Below, one piece after another: positions 42,166 through 50,670 of a stretch of DNA of 64,000 nucleotides (positions within the stretch are counted from its first letter, which is position 1; the number at the start of each line of letters is the position of its first letter). The notes beneath the pieces were generated by a model. The model searched no databases. It had not been told where the DNA came from and worked only from the letters and a program-made list of their open reading frames with translations. Location: the NCBI RefSeq assembly GCF_904528075.1, contig NZ_LR882035.1:3162001-3226000 (forward strand). The letters are read 5' to 3'. This DNA comes from Agreia sp. COWG. GTDB taxonomy: Bacteria; Actinomycetota; Actinomycetes; Actinomycetales; Microbacteriaceae. A program made the translations under genes and the position numbers.

Positions 42166-42792
42166 ATGACTTTCAGCGGGTTCGGGCCAGACGCGAGTGG
42201 ATTCCTGCGTTCCCTGGAGCAGAACAACTCTCGGCAGTTCTTCGATGCGCACAGGCAGCAGTACGAAGTCGACATCCGGCAGCCGATGGAGGATCTTCTC
42301 GGTGAGGCCGAGACCACCTACGGGCCCGGGCGGGTGATGCGACCCAATCGGGACATCCGATTCAGTGCCGACAAGTCGCCCTATAAGACGAGCGCCAGCA
42401 TGTGGGCCGGTACGGTCGCGGGCGTCTACCTCAGCCTCGGAACGCACCACATCGAGGCCGGCGGAGGTATCTACGGACCCAGCCGCGACCAATTGGCGCG
42501 CGCTCGGGCCGCCGTCGACTCCGTTCCTACCGCAGCAACCCGACTCACCGAGATCATCGATGCGCTGCACTCCGCGGGCTTCGACATGGCCGGACCGTCG
42601 TTGACGACTGCCCCTCGGGGTTACGACCGCGAGCACCCGAACATCGAGCTGCTGCGCCTGAAGCACTATGCGGCGCTGATCACGCTCCCCGTCGACGCTG
42701 CGCCGGATGACATTCGGGGTGCGTGGGAGGCCGTCGAACCGCTCATCGACTGGGGCAACACTTTCGTCGAGGCCGCCCAGTCCTGGCCGTGA
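42166..42792 (+). CDS. DUF2461 domain protein
   Basis: 208 aa from the ATG at 42166. The family pattern is complete: FGPDASGFLRSLEQNNSRQFFDAHRQQYE, NRDIRFSADKSPYKTSASMW, GVYLSLGTHHIEAGGGIYGPSRDQLARAR and GYDREHPNIELLRLKHY. TIGR02453-type proteins of this family are of unknown function. Codons upstream in the same frame overlap the hydrolase gene and are not part of it. Confidence 0.85.
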   Translation: MTFSGFGPDASGFLRSLEQNNSRQFFDAHRQQYEVDIRQPMEDLLGEAETTYGPGRVMRPNRDIRFSADKSPYKTSASMWAGTVAGVYLSLGTHHIEAGGGIYGPSRDQLARARAAVDSVPTAATRLTEIIDALHSAGFDMAGPSLTTAPRGYDREHPNIELLRLKHYAALITLPVDAAPDDIRGAWEAVEPLIDWGNTFVEAAQSWP

Positions 42793-42846
42793 CTCCTGCG
42801 TCAGGCCAGCTCGGCCCCGGGACAGCTCGCGTCAGGGCAGTTCGGT

Positions 42847-42933
42847 TCAGGGCAGCTCTCTCAGAAATGCGGTGATGTCGGCCGCGGGCAGTGACGGCTC
42901 CTCGTGCGGCGCGAAGTGTCCGCCTCGTCTTGT
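42847..42933 (-). pseudogene. C-terminal remnant of an alpha/beta hydrolase
   Basis: Reading the minus strand to the TGA at 42847 gives TRRGGHFAPHEEPSLPAADITAFLREL. This is the catalytic-histidine tail (GGHFAxxEEP) of epoxide-hydrolase-like proteins. The rest of the gene is absent; a DUF1801 remnant adjoins it on the other strand. The 42793-42846 stretch holds only short imperfect TCAGGGCAGCTC-like repeats. Confidence 0.5.
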
Positions 42934-43150
42934 GAGTGCGGTCGAGGAGATCGTCGAGGTCGAGCCGAACGTCGTCGAAGAGGCCAAGTGAAAGAAGCCC
43001 ATCAACCGGCTCGGCGTCGCGACCTGGAACCTCGGCGGGCTCGGCGGCACCGACGAGACGTATACAGACAAGATCACGCTCCCTTTACCGACGGGTTCGT
43101 CGCTGCCTGATCCCGCGGGGCTGCTCGCGGTGGCTGCCGCGCCGCTAGTT
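42934..43150 (+). pseudogene. Decayed DUF1801 gene
   Basis: The frame reads VEEIVEVEPNVVEEAK-stop-KKPINRLGVATWNLGGLGGTDETYTDKITL, then LPDPAGLLAVAA. The stop TGA at 42989-42991 replaces the invariant tryptophan codon of EEAKWKKP in the intact gene at 30792. The N-terminal third and the last part are missing. It is a dead paralogue. The frame runs on into repeat B copy 2. No coding signal was seen in 43232-43280. Confidence 0.8.
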
Positions 43151-43164
43151 CGGCGTGTGGCGTC

Positions 43165-43231
43165 GCTAATTCAGGAGGAGCGGCTCACCGACGCCATAGT
43201 GGCGTCGGCAACGCGCGTGTCCTGAATTAGC
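43165..43231. repeat. Palindromic repeat family B, copy 2
   Basis: Outer arms GCTAATTCAGGA (43165-43176) and TCCTGAATTAGC (43220-43231) are perfectly complementary. Inside is a perfect 9-bp hairpin, CCGACGCCA (43188-43196) and TGGCGTCGG (43200-43208), with a 3-nt loop. The core AATTCAGGAG is shared with copy 1 at 34974. Confidence 0.7.
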
Positions 43232-43280
43232 CGTGCCGTGGGCCGCGCACCGCCCGCCGAGTCCGTGCACCCCGCCCAGA

Positions 43281-44156
43281 TCACTCCGAGCCACAACCTG
43301 TGCCCAGATCTCGCAGCGTCAGCGCCACCGTGGTCTGCAGCTCTCCCTCGCCCGGGATGAGCAGCGGCCCGAGCGCCTCACCCTCGGGAACGTCGGGTCG
43401 CGAGGCCGGTTCGACCGCCATGGTTCGCACCTGCCCCCACCACGGAAAACCCGACGTCTCGGCCAGCTCATGCCAGATGTGGGCGTATGGAAAGACGGCC
43501 GGATCCCACGTGAGTTCGACCTCGAGCGAGTTCGACGGCGAAGATACCCGCGCCGATCCGGAGGGAACGCGCACGGTGCGAAACGCCACTCCCGGATCGC
43601 TCGGCGACACCCGAAGCACGGGGTCGTCGGCTGCGCCCACCGTGATCACAGTTCCCGGCCCGAGGAGATCGGGGCCGAATGCCGGATGCTCCGTGTAGGA
43701 GACGCGAACGGGCTCGCCCGACAGATTTCGCAAGCACTGGCGGACGCTGAGCGTGTTGTCATCGAGGGTGATCCGACGGCGCGCCTCGATGGGCACAGTG
43801 CGCAGGGTGACGCTGAGCGTGACGTCATTCAGCGACGTGTGCTCGACGACCGACCAGGCCCGCCACCCGGCCTCGCCGTGGAACGGTTGGGCGACCCCGT
43901 CGACCGTTCGGGCCGACCCCGCGTGGGGCACGAGGCCGTGCCAGCCCCCGGGGTACCGGCGGTGCCACTCGTCTGCGCTGTCCGTCATCGCGGCCGAACC
44001 CGCCCACTCCTCATCGGCCCAGGGCGTACTGAGCAGAACCTCGGCGCCGCTCGCCAGGTGACGTATCGACGAGATCCGACCGCCGCTTGGCGCGTCGACG
44101 TCGACCGCGACCGTCTGCGAGACCAGGCGGATCCGCCCGGGGCCGGATGTCGTCAC
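43281..44156 (-). CDS. Aldose 1-epimerase family protein
   Basis: 291 aa from the GTG at 44156, overlapping the glycoside-hydrolase stop by 4 nt. Galactose-mutarotase-like beta-sandwich features: SGGRISSIRHLASGAEVLL at the front, GGWHGLVPHAG, QPFHGEAGWRAWSVVEH (the conserved HG with the catalytic histidine), and YTEHPAFGPDLL. It would convert alpha and beta anomers of the sugar released by the upstream hydrolase, speeding uptake or catabolism. Exact sugar unknown. Confidence 0.82.
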   Translation of the reverse strand: MTTSGPGRIRLVSQTVAVDVDAPSGGRISSIRHLASGAEVLLSTPWADEEWAGSAAMTDSADEWHRRYPGGWHGLVPHAGSARTVDGVAQPFHGEAGWRAWSVVEHTSLNDVTLSVTLRTVPIEARRRITLDDNTLSVRQCLRNLSGEPVRVSYTEHPAFGPDLLGPGTVITVGAADDPVLRVSPSDPGVAFRTVRVPSGSARVSSPSNSLEVELTWDPAVFPYAHIWHELAETSGFPWWGQVRTMAVEPASRPDVPEGEALGPLLIPGEGELQTTVALTLRDLGTGCGSE

Positions 44157-47100
44157 CGCGCCTCGCCCACTCCGGCCCCCGGCTGCTGCTTCACGGCGGA
44201 AGAGGCGGTGGGCACCGAAGCGGGAGCGGCCGCGAGCAGCATCGTGTTGAACTGGGCCGAGTCCTTCTCCTCGGCGATTCCGCCGCCCCACGTGTACCAG
44301 CCGCGGCGGGCGGCCCCATCGCTCTCGTTCACGACGGCGCTCACCGAGAGCAGTCGCTCAGAGGGGGCGAACGGCGCGATCGCCGACCACGGGATGGCGG
44401 CCTCATAGGTCGTGGTCTTCGCGGCCTCGTCTCGCACGACGGCGACGTCGATGTCGGATGCGGCGCCGGCCGAGCCGCCAACGGACTGCCACTGCCACGC
44501 CTCGGGCCCCGCGCCGGTGAGGGCGAAGCCGATCTCGTTCCAGTGGGTCGCATCGCCGGGCGCGCCGTCCGCCACAGCGATCTGAAGCGAGTCGCCCTGC
44601 CAGATGTTGCCCCCGGATGCCGGCTGGTACTGAGTGTCGTCGACGATGACGGCCGAGACGTTGAGGTGGTCGGCGTCCCACGTGAAGGTGAGATCGCCCG
44701 ACAGATCGGAATCTCCGCCCCAGCCCGGGATGTCGGCCGGCCCCGTGTCTCCGAGGGAGACGGTCGAGGCACCCGCTGCCGCGGCGTCGAGGGTGCCGTC
44801 GACCGTGATCGGCAAGTAGTCGACCTGGTGCGCGTCGGCGGCGGGGTGGAGGGTTCCGGAGACGGTGAACACCTGTTGGTCGGCCAGGGTCACGGTGACC
44901 GTGTATGCGCGGTCGTCGGTCGACGGCGACAGCAGGATGTCGCTGCGCACGGTGCCGCCCGCGGCCACAGTGGTGCCCTGAAGCCCGTCTGCCTCTTCGT
45001 CACCGATCGACCAACGCGCCTCCGCGATGGTCGCCTGTGCCTGCCCTCGGTTGTCGAGGATCACCCTCAGCACCTCGTTGCCGTCGGCGTCGACGGCGTG
45101 TGCGGCGCGGAGTGCGATCGTCGACGTGATGGCGGCGGTGGCGCTCAGCCGGGCGACGGTCGCTCCCTGTTCGGAGACGGTGCCGGCGAAGGACGCCGTG
45201 CCCTCCCGCTGCGACGCGGGAAGCTCGATCGCCACTGCGGTGGTGTCTCCGGCGGGCGCGGATGCCGTCCAGCTCTCGTCGCCGATGCTCAGCTCGGCGC
45301 TCCGGGCCGAGGCTCCCGTGCTGTTGTCGATCGTCCAGGTGCCCTCAATCGGGGCGCCGACCGAGGCATCCGACAGCGAGAGCGAGTGCGTCGCGTCGCC
45401 CAGGATCGCCGAGACCGCACCCTCGACATACACCGGATCGGTGCCCACCGAGACCGAGACGGCACCCGAGCCCGATGGGTCGAGAGTGACGGATGCGCCG
45501 TAGAGATCGGTGACGGTCACCCCTGTCGTGGCGACGACCGACACCGTGGACGGCTCGCTCGCCCACAGGACGTGCGTCGACGACGACGCATCGGCCGCGA
45601 AAGCGTAGTCGGTGACGGCGCCGATCGTGGACTTGCCCGTCGAGGCCTTGCCCGCCAGCAGGCGATTGGAGGTGGCGAGGGACACGTACGACGGCTTCGG
45701 CGTGTAGGCGCCACGGATATCGGCCCGATTGTGCACGATGCCGAAGCGGTGCTCAGTATCGGCGTCGTCGGTGCCCTTCTCCATGAAGTTGTAGACCACA
45801 TAGCGGGCGACGTCGTTCGACAGCGCGATCGCCTGGGACTGCGCCAGGTAGCGGGCCTGGGTGAGATCGTCGACGGCGCGCACGTCGGTGCCCGTCGGCC
45901 ACCCGTGCTCGGAGACGTACATGGGCTTCGGGTCGCCGTACTGGGCCATGATGGCCCGCGTGTCCTGCAGCGACTTCTCGAGCACCTCGGGGCCGACGGG
46001 CCAGGAGTACGGGTGGATCGACAGACCATCGATGTAGTCGAGGCCTCCCCCGGCGAAGAACTCGTTCAGCCAGTCGGCCGGAACCCCGGCGCTCACCGGA
46101 CCCACGAGGGTGGCCTGCGGGTAGGCCGCCTTCACCCGCGTGTACGTCTCTTTCAACAGTGCGAGGTAGCTGTCGGCGCGACGGCCGGCCGGGCCGTCAC
46201 CGAAGCCCCAGTTCCACTCGTTCCACACGTCGTAGACGCGATCCGGGCCGAACCGCCCGACAGCCTCGACCGCGTAGTTGGCGAAGGCGTCGATGCCCTC
46301 GGGCGAGGTCGGTGCGAGCCCGTCATCCCAGTTGGGATTGCCGTAACTCAGAACCGTATAGAGGTCGATGTTCGCGTCGGCAAGAGAATCGGTGTAGTTG
46401 ACCACCTCGGGCGTCCACTCGATCGTGCCGGGCACCACCTCCTGCTGATTCCAGTAGGCCTCGTCGCGCACGGAGCCGAAGCCCGCCTGCTCGATCAGCG
46501 GAATCATCTCGCGATTCCAGTTCTGGCCGAAGTGGGTCGCGATGCCGAACCGCAGGTCCTTGTCTGCGGCCCGATCGAAGTGCTCGATGATCGCCATGTC
46601 GGTCGTGGCCGAACGCGGCCCTGCGGGAGTATTCGCCGTGACCACGGCCTGGTACCAGCCGGGCTGGGTGATGCCGAGCGGGATGGCGCCGCCGAGAGTG
46701 GCCGAGTTCGCCGACGACGCCTCGACGACGGCACCGGATTCGTCGGTGACCGACCAGGAGACCTCGTCGGCCGTCGTGGTGAGGCCGAGAGTAGCCGGCT
46801 GGCCGACGGTGAACGTGTTTCCGAGGGTGATCGGGAAGAGCGCCAGTTCAGAGGGGACGGGAACGCCCTCGACCGCATCGAACTGCAGCACCGCGGTTCG
46901 ATCGGGGTTGGTCACCACGAAGTCGTCGACCAGGAACGCCACCTTCGAGGCGGGTCCGTGCCACACGCCGTCGCCCGCCCCTCCCCAGTGGAGGTCTGTG
47001 TTGTCGAAATCGTCGAGAGTCTTGCGCTGCCACTCGTCCGCCGTGCCGGCGAGCGGCACGCGGTGCTGGAATGCTTGGCCGGTCGAATCGGTGACGCGCA

Positions 47101-47455
47101 CCGAGACGCCGTTCACGTCGGCGGACTTGACCGAGAACGTCAACGCGGCGAGATCGAGCTGCGGAAGGGTGCGGCTGAGCTCCAGGTAGCCGCTGCCGGC
47201 GGAGGCATCCACGGCGAGGCGGGCTGAACCGTTGCCGGTGTCCGCGTCGGTGTCGATCACCTGCAGCTGGCCCGTGACGCTGCCGGAGGGATAGAGAGCC
47301 CATCCGTCTGCAGACGCCTCGAAGTCGCCCACGGAGACGGGCGCGGCCGGATCGGCCGTGTTTGCGAACGCCGGTGCGGTGACGATCGAGAGCAGAAGGG
47401 CAAGTGAGATCGCCCCGCCCCCGAGCTTCCATGCGATTGAACGTGTGCTGATCAC
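44153..47455 (-). CDS. Secreted clan-A glycoside hydrolase with CBM9-like C-terminus
   Basis: 1100 aa. The GTG at 47455 has GGGGAG six bases upstream; the frame above it is not coding. A signal peptide (residues 1-31, ...TAPAFA) is followed by an N-terminal beta-sandwich (about 38-185), then an Ig-like part. A (beta/alpha)8 domain (about 295-640) carries VWNEW with acid/base E413 and YVSEHGWPTG with nucleophile E516, as in GH39/GH5-type enzymes. Linker domains follow, then a CBM9/DOMON-like module (about 880-1085: LTFTWDADHLNVSAVIVDDTQY). It probably attacks a plant or algal polysaccharide outside the cell. It is divergent from a LacI gene, with two operator-like sites between. Confidence 0.82.
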   Translation of the reverse strand: MISTRSIAWKLGGGAISLALLLSIVTAPAFANTADPAAPVSVGDFEASADGWALYPSGSVTGQLQVIDTDADTGNGSARLAVDASAGSGYLELSRTLPQLDLAALTFSVKSADVNGVSVRVTDSTGQAFQHRVPLAGTADEWQRKTLDDFDNTDLHWGGAGDGVWHGPASKVAFLVDDFVVTNPDRTAVLQFDAVEGVPVPSELALFPITLGNTFTVGQPATLGLTTTADEVSWSVTDESGAVVEASSANSATLGGAIPLGITQPGWYQAVVTANTPAGPRSATTDMAIIEHFDRAADKDLRFGIATHFGQNWNREMIPLIEQAGFGSVRDEAYWNQQEVVPGTIEWTPEVVNYTDSLADANIDLYTVLSYGNPNWDDGLAPTSPEGIDAFANYAVEAVGRFGPDRVYDVWNEWNWGFGDGPAGRRADSYLALLKETYTRVKAAYPQATLVGPVSAGVPADWLNEFFAGGGLDYIDGLSIHPYSWPVGPEVLEKSLQDTRAIMAQYGDPKPMYVSEHGWPTGTDVRAVDDLTQARYLAQSQAIALSNDVARYVVYNFMEKGTDDADTEHRFGIVHNRADIRGAYTPKPSYVSLATSNRLLAGKASTGKSTIGAVTDYAFAADASSSTHVLWASEPSTVSVVATTGVTVTDLYGASVTLDPSGSGAVSVSVGTDPVYVEGAVSAILGDATHSLSLSDASVGAPIEGTWTIDNSTGASARSAELSIGDESWTASAPAGDTTAVAIELPASQREGTASFAGTVSEQGATVARLSATAAITSTIALRAAHAVDADGNEVLRVILDNRGQAQATIAEARWSIGDEEADGLQGTTVAAGGTVRSDILLSPSTDDRAYTVTVTLADQQVFTVSGTLHPAADAHQVDYLPITVDGTLDAAAAGASTVSLGDTGPADIPGWGGDSDLSGDLTFTWDADHLNVSAVIVDDTQYQPASGGNIWQGDSLQIAVADGAPGDATHWNEIGFALTGAGPEAWQWQSVGGSAGAASDIDVAVVRDEAAKTTTYEAAIPWSAIAPFAPSERLLSVSAVVNESDGAARRGWYTWGGGIAEEKDSAQFNTMLLAAAPASVPTASSAVKQQPGAGVGEAR

Positions 47456-47492
47456 AGTGATCTCCCCATCGAGATTGTCTGAATGCGAACCA

Positions 47493-47508
47493 TGCGCAAT
47501 CGCTTGCT
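47493..47508. promoter_or_regulatory. LacI-type operator upstream of the glycoside hydrolase
   Basis: TGCGCAATCGCTTGCT, a near-palindrome centred on ATCGCT. It matches the sites at 54399, 57288 and 57389 in the pattern TGC(G)-AA-CG-TTGC and lies 38 bp before the hydrolase start. Confidence 0.5.
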
Positions 47509-47548
47509 CGCGACTGTTCACAACCTTGTATAACGGATTAAACCATTG

Positions 47549-47566
47549 TGCGAAAGCGCTTTCCCA
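47549..47566. promoter_or_regulatory. LacI-type operator upstream of lacI (47602)
   Basis: TGCGAAAGCGCTTTCCCA with a perfect 12-bp core GAAAGCGCTTTC (47552-47563). It lies between the divergent hydrolase and lacI genes. A TAACAT -10 at 47590-47595 is six bases from the lacI ATG. Confidence 0.6.
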
Positions 47567-47601
47567 AATTGGTTCGATAATCCTGCCGCTAACATCGGAG
47601 G

Positions 47602-48600
47602 ATGAGCACCGCGAAGTCCGTGACCCTGGGCGACGTCGCCTCGGTCGCCGGAGTCTCCCTCTCGACCGCGTCGCGTGCACTGAACGGTGGCGGCCGAATC
47701 TCGGAAGACACTCGCCGGCGTGTGAAAGAGGCATCCGATCGCCTGGGCTTCCAGCCGAACGCCCTGGCCCGCTCGTTCGCCCTCGGGCGCAGCCAGACCA
47801 TCGGCGTTCTCACCCAGAATGCCTCCGGCGTCTTCACCGCCCCCGTCTTGATCGGCGCGACCATGGAGCTGGGCAGGATGAACCAGGCCCTACTCATCCG
47901 CGATGCCCGTTTCGACGCGGCGACGCTCAACGAGAACGTCGCGCGCCTGCAGGCACGCCGCATCGACGGCGTGGTGCTGATCGGCGACGGCCTGAACTAC
48001 TCGCTGCCCTCCGTCACCTCGCTCTTTCGTGTTCCCGTCGCCTACGCGTTCGGCCTCACCTCAGAAAGCGACGACGCCTCCTTCAATCCGGATGCCGAGA
48101 TGGCCGGCCGTCTGGCGGCGACTCACCTGCTCGAGACCCGACGTCGGCGCATCGCGCACATCACGGCCGGCCTCGATGACCCGGCCTCCCGGGGACGAGC
48201 CCACGGTTTCGGTCGGGCGCTCGCCGAAGCGGGACTCGAGCAGGTCGGCGGGAAGCCGCTCTCCGGCGGCTGGACCTTCGAGTGGGGCGTCGAGGCCACG
48301 ACCCGGCTTCTCGCTTCCGGCACCGAGGTGGATGCGATCTTCTGTGGCAACGACCAGATCGCCCTCGGTGCCGAGTCGGCCATACGGGCGGCCGGCCTCT
48401 CGGTTCCGCGCGATGTCGCCCTCATCGGCGTCGACAACTGGGAGGGCATGATCACCTCTGATTCCGCCCGCCTCACGACGATCGATCCGTGCCTGCAAGA
48501 CGTGGGCGCCGCGGCGGCGAGGTCGCTCGGAGCAGATGAGGCCTGGTCACCCGGCGCCCATCTGGTGCCCTGCCGACTGATCGTGCGCTCGACGACCTGA
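47602..48600 (+). CDS. LacI-family regulator of the glycoside cluster
   Basis: 332 aa. The HTH is VTLGDVASVAGVSLSTASRALNGGGRISEDTRRRVKEASDRLGFQPNALARSFALG with the classical hinge helix; the sugar-binding domain has FCGNDQIALGAESAIRAAG and VALIGVDNWEGM near the end. It is divergent from the secreted hydrolase and convergent with the sugar importer. It probably represses the cluster through the AAGCG-centred palindromes. The inducer would be a mono- or oligosaccharide from the polymer. Confidence 0.9.
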   Translation: MSTAKSVTLGDVASVAGVSLSTASRALNGGGRISEDTRRRVKEASDRLGFQPNALARSFALGRSQTIGVLTQNASGVFTAPVLIGATMELGRMNQALLIRDARFDAATLNENVARLQARRIDGVVLIGDGLNYSLPSVTSLFRVPVAYAFGLTSESDDASFNPDAEMAGRLAATHLLETRRRRIAHITAGLDDPASRGRAHGFGRALAEAGLEQVGGKPLSGGWTFEWGVEATTRLLASGTEVDAIFCGNDQIALGAESAIRAAGLSVPRDVALIGVDNWEGMITSDSARLTTIDPCLQDVGAAAARSLGADEAWSPGAHLVPCRLIVRSTT

Positions 48601-48638
48601 GCGCACATCCCGCGATCCGGGCGTGCGCTCAGGTCGTC
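48591..48638. terminator. Strong bidirectional terminator
   Basis: GACGACCTGAGCGCAC (48591-48606) and its exact complement (48623-48638) form a perfect 16-bp stem; the 16-nt loop contains a further CCCG/CGGG pair. It covers the last codons of lacI and the stop of the converging permease gene. Confidence 0.8.
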
Positions 48639-49647
48639 AGCCCTTGATGGCCCCGGCGCTTCCGGCCGAGCGCAGGAACTGCTTCTGGAAGAGCAGGAAC
48701 AGGGCCACCGGAATGACCACCGAGATGAAGAGCGCCGCCAGATAGACACTGAGCTCGGTTGTGCTCTCGAGCCGCGGCAGCGCGACCGACAGCGGTTGCA
48801 GGTTCGGATCGGGCAGAACGAGCAGGGGCCACAGAAACTCTTTGTAGGCGGCCACGAGCGACAGCAGGGACACGACGCCGAGGATGGGCTTCGACAGGGG
48901 GAGCGTGATGCTCCAGAAGAGCCTGAACGAGCCGGCACCGTCGATCTTCGCCGCCTCGAAGATGTCGCGGGGGATGCCGTCGAAGAACTGCTTCACGAGA
49001 AGGAGGTTGACCGCGCTCGCCCCCGCCGGCAGCCAGACCGCCCAGAACGAGTTCAGCAGGTTCCAGCCGAAGAGGGGCACGTCGAGCACCGTGAGGTACA
49101 GGGGCACCAGAGAAACGATGCCCGGAATGAAGAGCGTCGCGAGCACACCCGCGTAGACCACCTTGGCGTAGGCGGGCCGCAGCACGCTCAGGCCGAAGCC
49201 TCCCGTGGTGGCCACCAGGATGCTGAAGAACCACGAGCCGAGCGCCACCCACGCGGTGTTCGCGAGGTACTTTCCGAACTGCACCTGAACCAGGGCGTCG
49301 GTGATGTTCTGCCACGTGAACCCCGACGGCCAGAGCGCGAAGGGCTGCGTGAGCGTGTCCTGCGTCGACGACTTGGCCGCCTTGGCGAGCCAGAGCAGCG
49401 GCCCGGCCGAGACCACGACGAGTCCGAGCATCACCAGCGCGCCGATCAGCAGAGTCACCACGCGGAGGGTCTTCTTCTTGCGATCGAACGGCGAGAGGAT
49501 GCTGCGGTCCAGCTCGCTGCTGACCCGGCGGCGGGTGGCGCGAGGGGCCTGCGGCACCGCGACAGCCGCGGTCGCGGTTGCCGGAGGCGGCGCGGCGGCA
49601 CGGGAGGGTGCGGCAGCGACGACCGGCTGTGCATCTTTGAGTGTCAT
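48637..49647 (-). CDS. Sugar ABC transporter permease (MalG-like)
   Basis: 336 aa. A proline/alanine-rich cytoplasmic N-terminus of about 60 residues is followed by six membrane helices. The EAA loop is FEAAKIDGAGSFRLFWSITLPLSKPILGV, where the ATPase docks, and the tail is QKQFLRSAGSAGAIKG, normal for CUT1 inner permeases. It overlaps the partner permease by 4 nt. It pairs with the permease at 49644 and the binding protein at 50671. No ATPase gene is present, so it probably uses a shared MsiK-type ATPase. Confidence 0.88.
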   Translation of the reverse strand: MTLKDAQPVVAAAPSRAAAPPPATATAAVAVPQAPRATRRRVSSELDRSILSPFDRKKKTLRVVTLLIGALVMLGLVVVSAGPLLWLAKAAKSSTQDTLTQPFALWPSGFTWQNITDALVQVQFGKYLANTAWVALGSWFFSILVATTGGFGLSVLRPAYAKVVYAGVLATLFIPGIVSLVPLYLTVLDVPLFGWNLLNSFWAVWLPAGASAVNLLLVKQFFDGIPRDIFEAAKIDGAGSFRLFWSITLPLSKPILGVVSLLSLVAAYKEFLWPLLVLPDPNLQPLSVALPRLESTTELSVYLAALFISVVIPVALFLLFQKQFLRSAGSAGAIKG

Positions 49648-50606
49648 ACGGAGCTCCAGCGGCGGGTGAGTCGGAAGTAGACGAGAGAGAGGAGGGCGAG
49701 AAAGATCGCCAGCAGCAGGCTGAGGGCCGTCGCCTTGCCGTAGTCGCCGTTGAGGAATGCATAGCGGTAGATCAACAGCAGGATGGAGGTGGTGCGGTTG
49801 TCGGGGCCGCCTCCCGTCATGATGTACGGCTCGGTGAAGATCTGGAAGGTTCCGATGAGCTGGAGTAGGAGCATCACGAAGATCACGTTGCGCATCTGCG
49901 GCAGGGTGACGTGCCAGAACCGCCGGGGAATCGAGGCTCCGTCGATCTCGGCAGCCTCGTAGAGCTCGGTGCGGATGGTCATGAGGCTCGCGATGTAGAT
50001 GATCGTGGCCGTTCCGGCGCCCGCCCACGTGGCCTGCAGCACGATCGACGGAAGGGCGAGGTCGCCATCGTTGAGCCAGGCCAGGGGGCCGGCGCCGAAC
50101 CAGCCCAGGATCGTGTTGAAGAGCCCATCGGGCCGCGGGTCATAGAAGGTCTTCCACAGCAGCACGGCGGCCACCGGGGGAATGATCACGGGCAGATAGG
50201 CGAGCACGCTCGCGAGCCCCCGCATCCGCCTGAATTCGGCCACGACCACCGAGAGCAGAAGGGGAATCGGAAATCCGAACAGCAGCGCCAGGAGAGTGAA
50301 GAGCGCCGTGTTCGCGACCGCGGTCGGAAAGACGGGGTCGGCCAGCACCGCGGCGAAGTTCTTGAAGCCGACGAACGTCGCATCGGTCACGAAGTTGGTC
50401 TGCTGGAAGCTCATCACGACGCCGCGCACGATGGGGAACCAGCCGAAGAAGCCGAAGCTGAAGAGCAGCGGAACGAAGAACAGCAGGGTGGTGAGCCCGC
50501 CCTTCCGCACCCAGGTCACGGGGTTTCGGCGCACGACGGATCGCGCGGTCGCCGCCGAAACCGGGGCTCTGCTCTGAGAGACGGGAGTGTCACGCAGTGT
50601 CGTCAT
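49644..50606 (-). CDS. Sugar ABC transporter permease (MalF-like)
   Basis: 320 aa from the ATG at 50606, preceded by AGGAAGG. Six membrane helices, a periplasmic loop with FVTDATFVGFKNFAAVLADPVF, and the EAA loop YEAAEIDGASIPRRFWHVTLPQMRNVIF. It forms the CUT1 importer with the permease downstream and the lipoprotein upstream. A hairpin separates it from the binding-protein gene. Confidence 0.9.
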   Translation of the reverse strand: MTTLRDTPVSQSRAPVSAATARSVVRRNPVTWVRKGGLTTLLFFVPLLFSFGFFGWFPIVRGVVMSFQQTNFVTDATFVGFKNFAAVLADPVFPTAVANTALFTLLALLFGFPIPLLLSVVVAEFRRMRGLASVLAYLPVIIPPVAAVLLWKTFYDPRPDGLFNTILGWFGAGPLAWLNDGDLALPSIVLQATWAGAGTATIIYIASLMTIRTELYEAAEIDGASIPRRFWHVTLPQMRNVIFVMLLLQLIGTFQIFTEPYIMTGGGPDNRTTSILLLIYRYAFLNGDYGKATALSLLLAIFLALLSLVYFRLTRRWSSV

Positions 50607-50623
50607 CGGATACCTTCCTGGGA

Positions 50624-50659
50624 AGGTGCGGCCCGACCCCGGGGGGACGAGCCGCACCT
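50624..50659 (-). terminator. Intra-operon hairpin after the binding-protein gene
   Basis: AGGTGCGGC (50624-50632) and GCCGCACCT (50651-50659) form a perfect 9-bp stem, with CCCC/GGGG in the loop. It sits between the binding protein and permease genes, where partial termination or 3'-end protection usually makes binding protein exceed permease. Confidence 0.55.
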
Positions 50660-50670
50660 CGATGGTGAGA

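Noticed and set aside
44087..47227. 1046-aa plus-strand frame opposite the glycoside hydrolase
   Set aside because: Arginine/glycine/valine-rich translation with no motifs, fully antisense to a gene with signal peptide and catalytic glutamates; a typical high-GC shadow frame.
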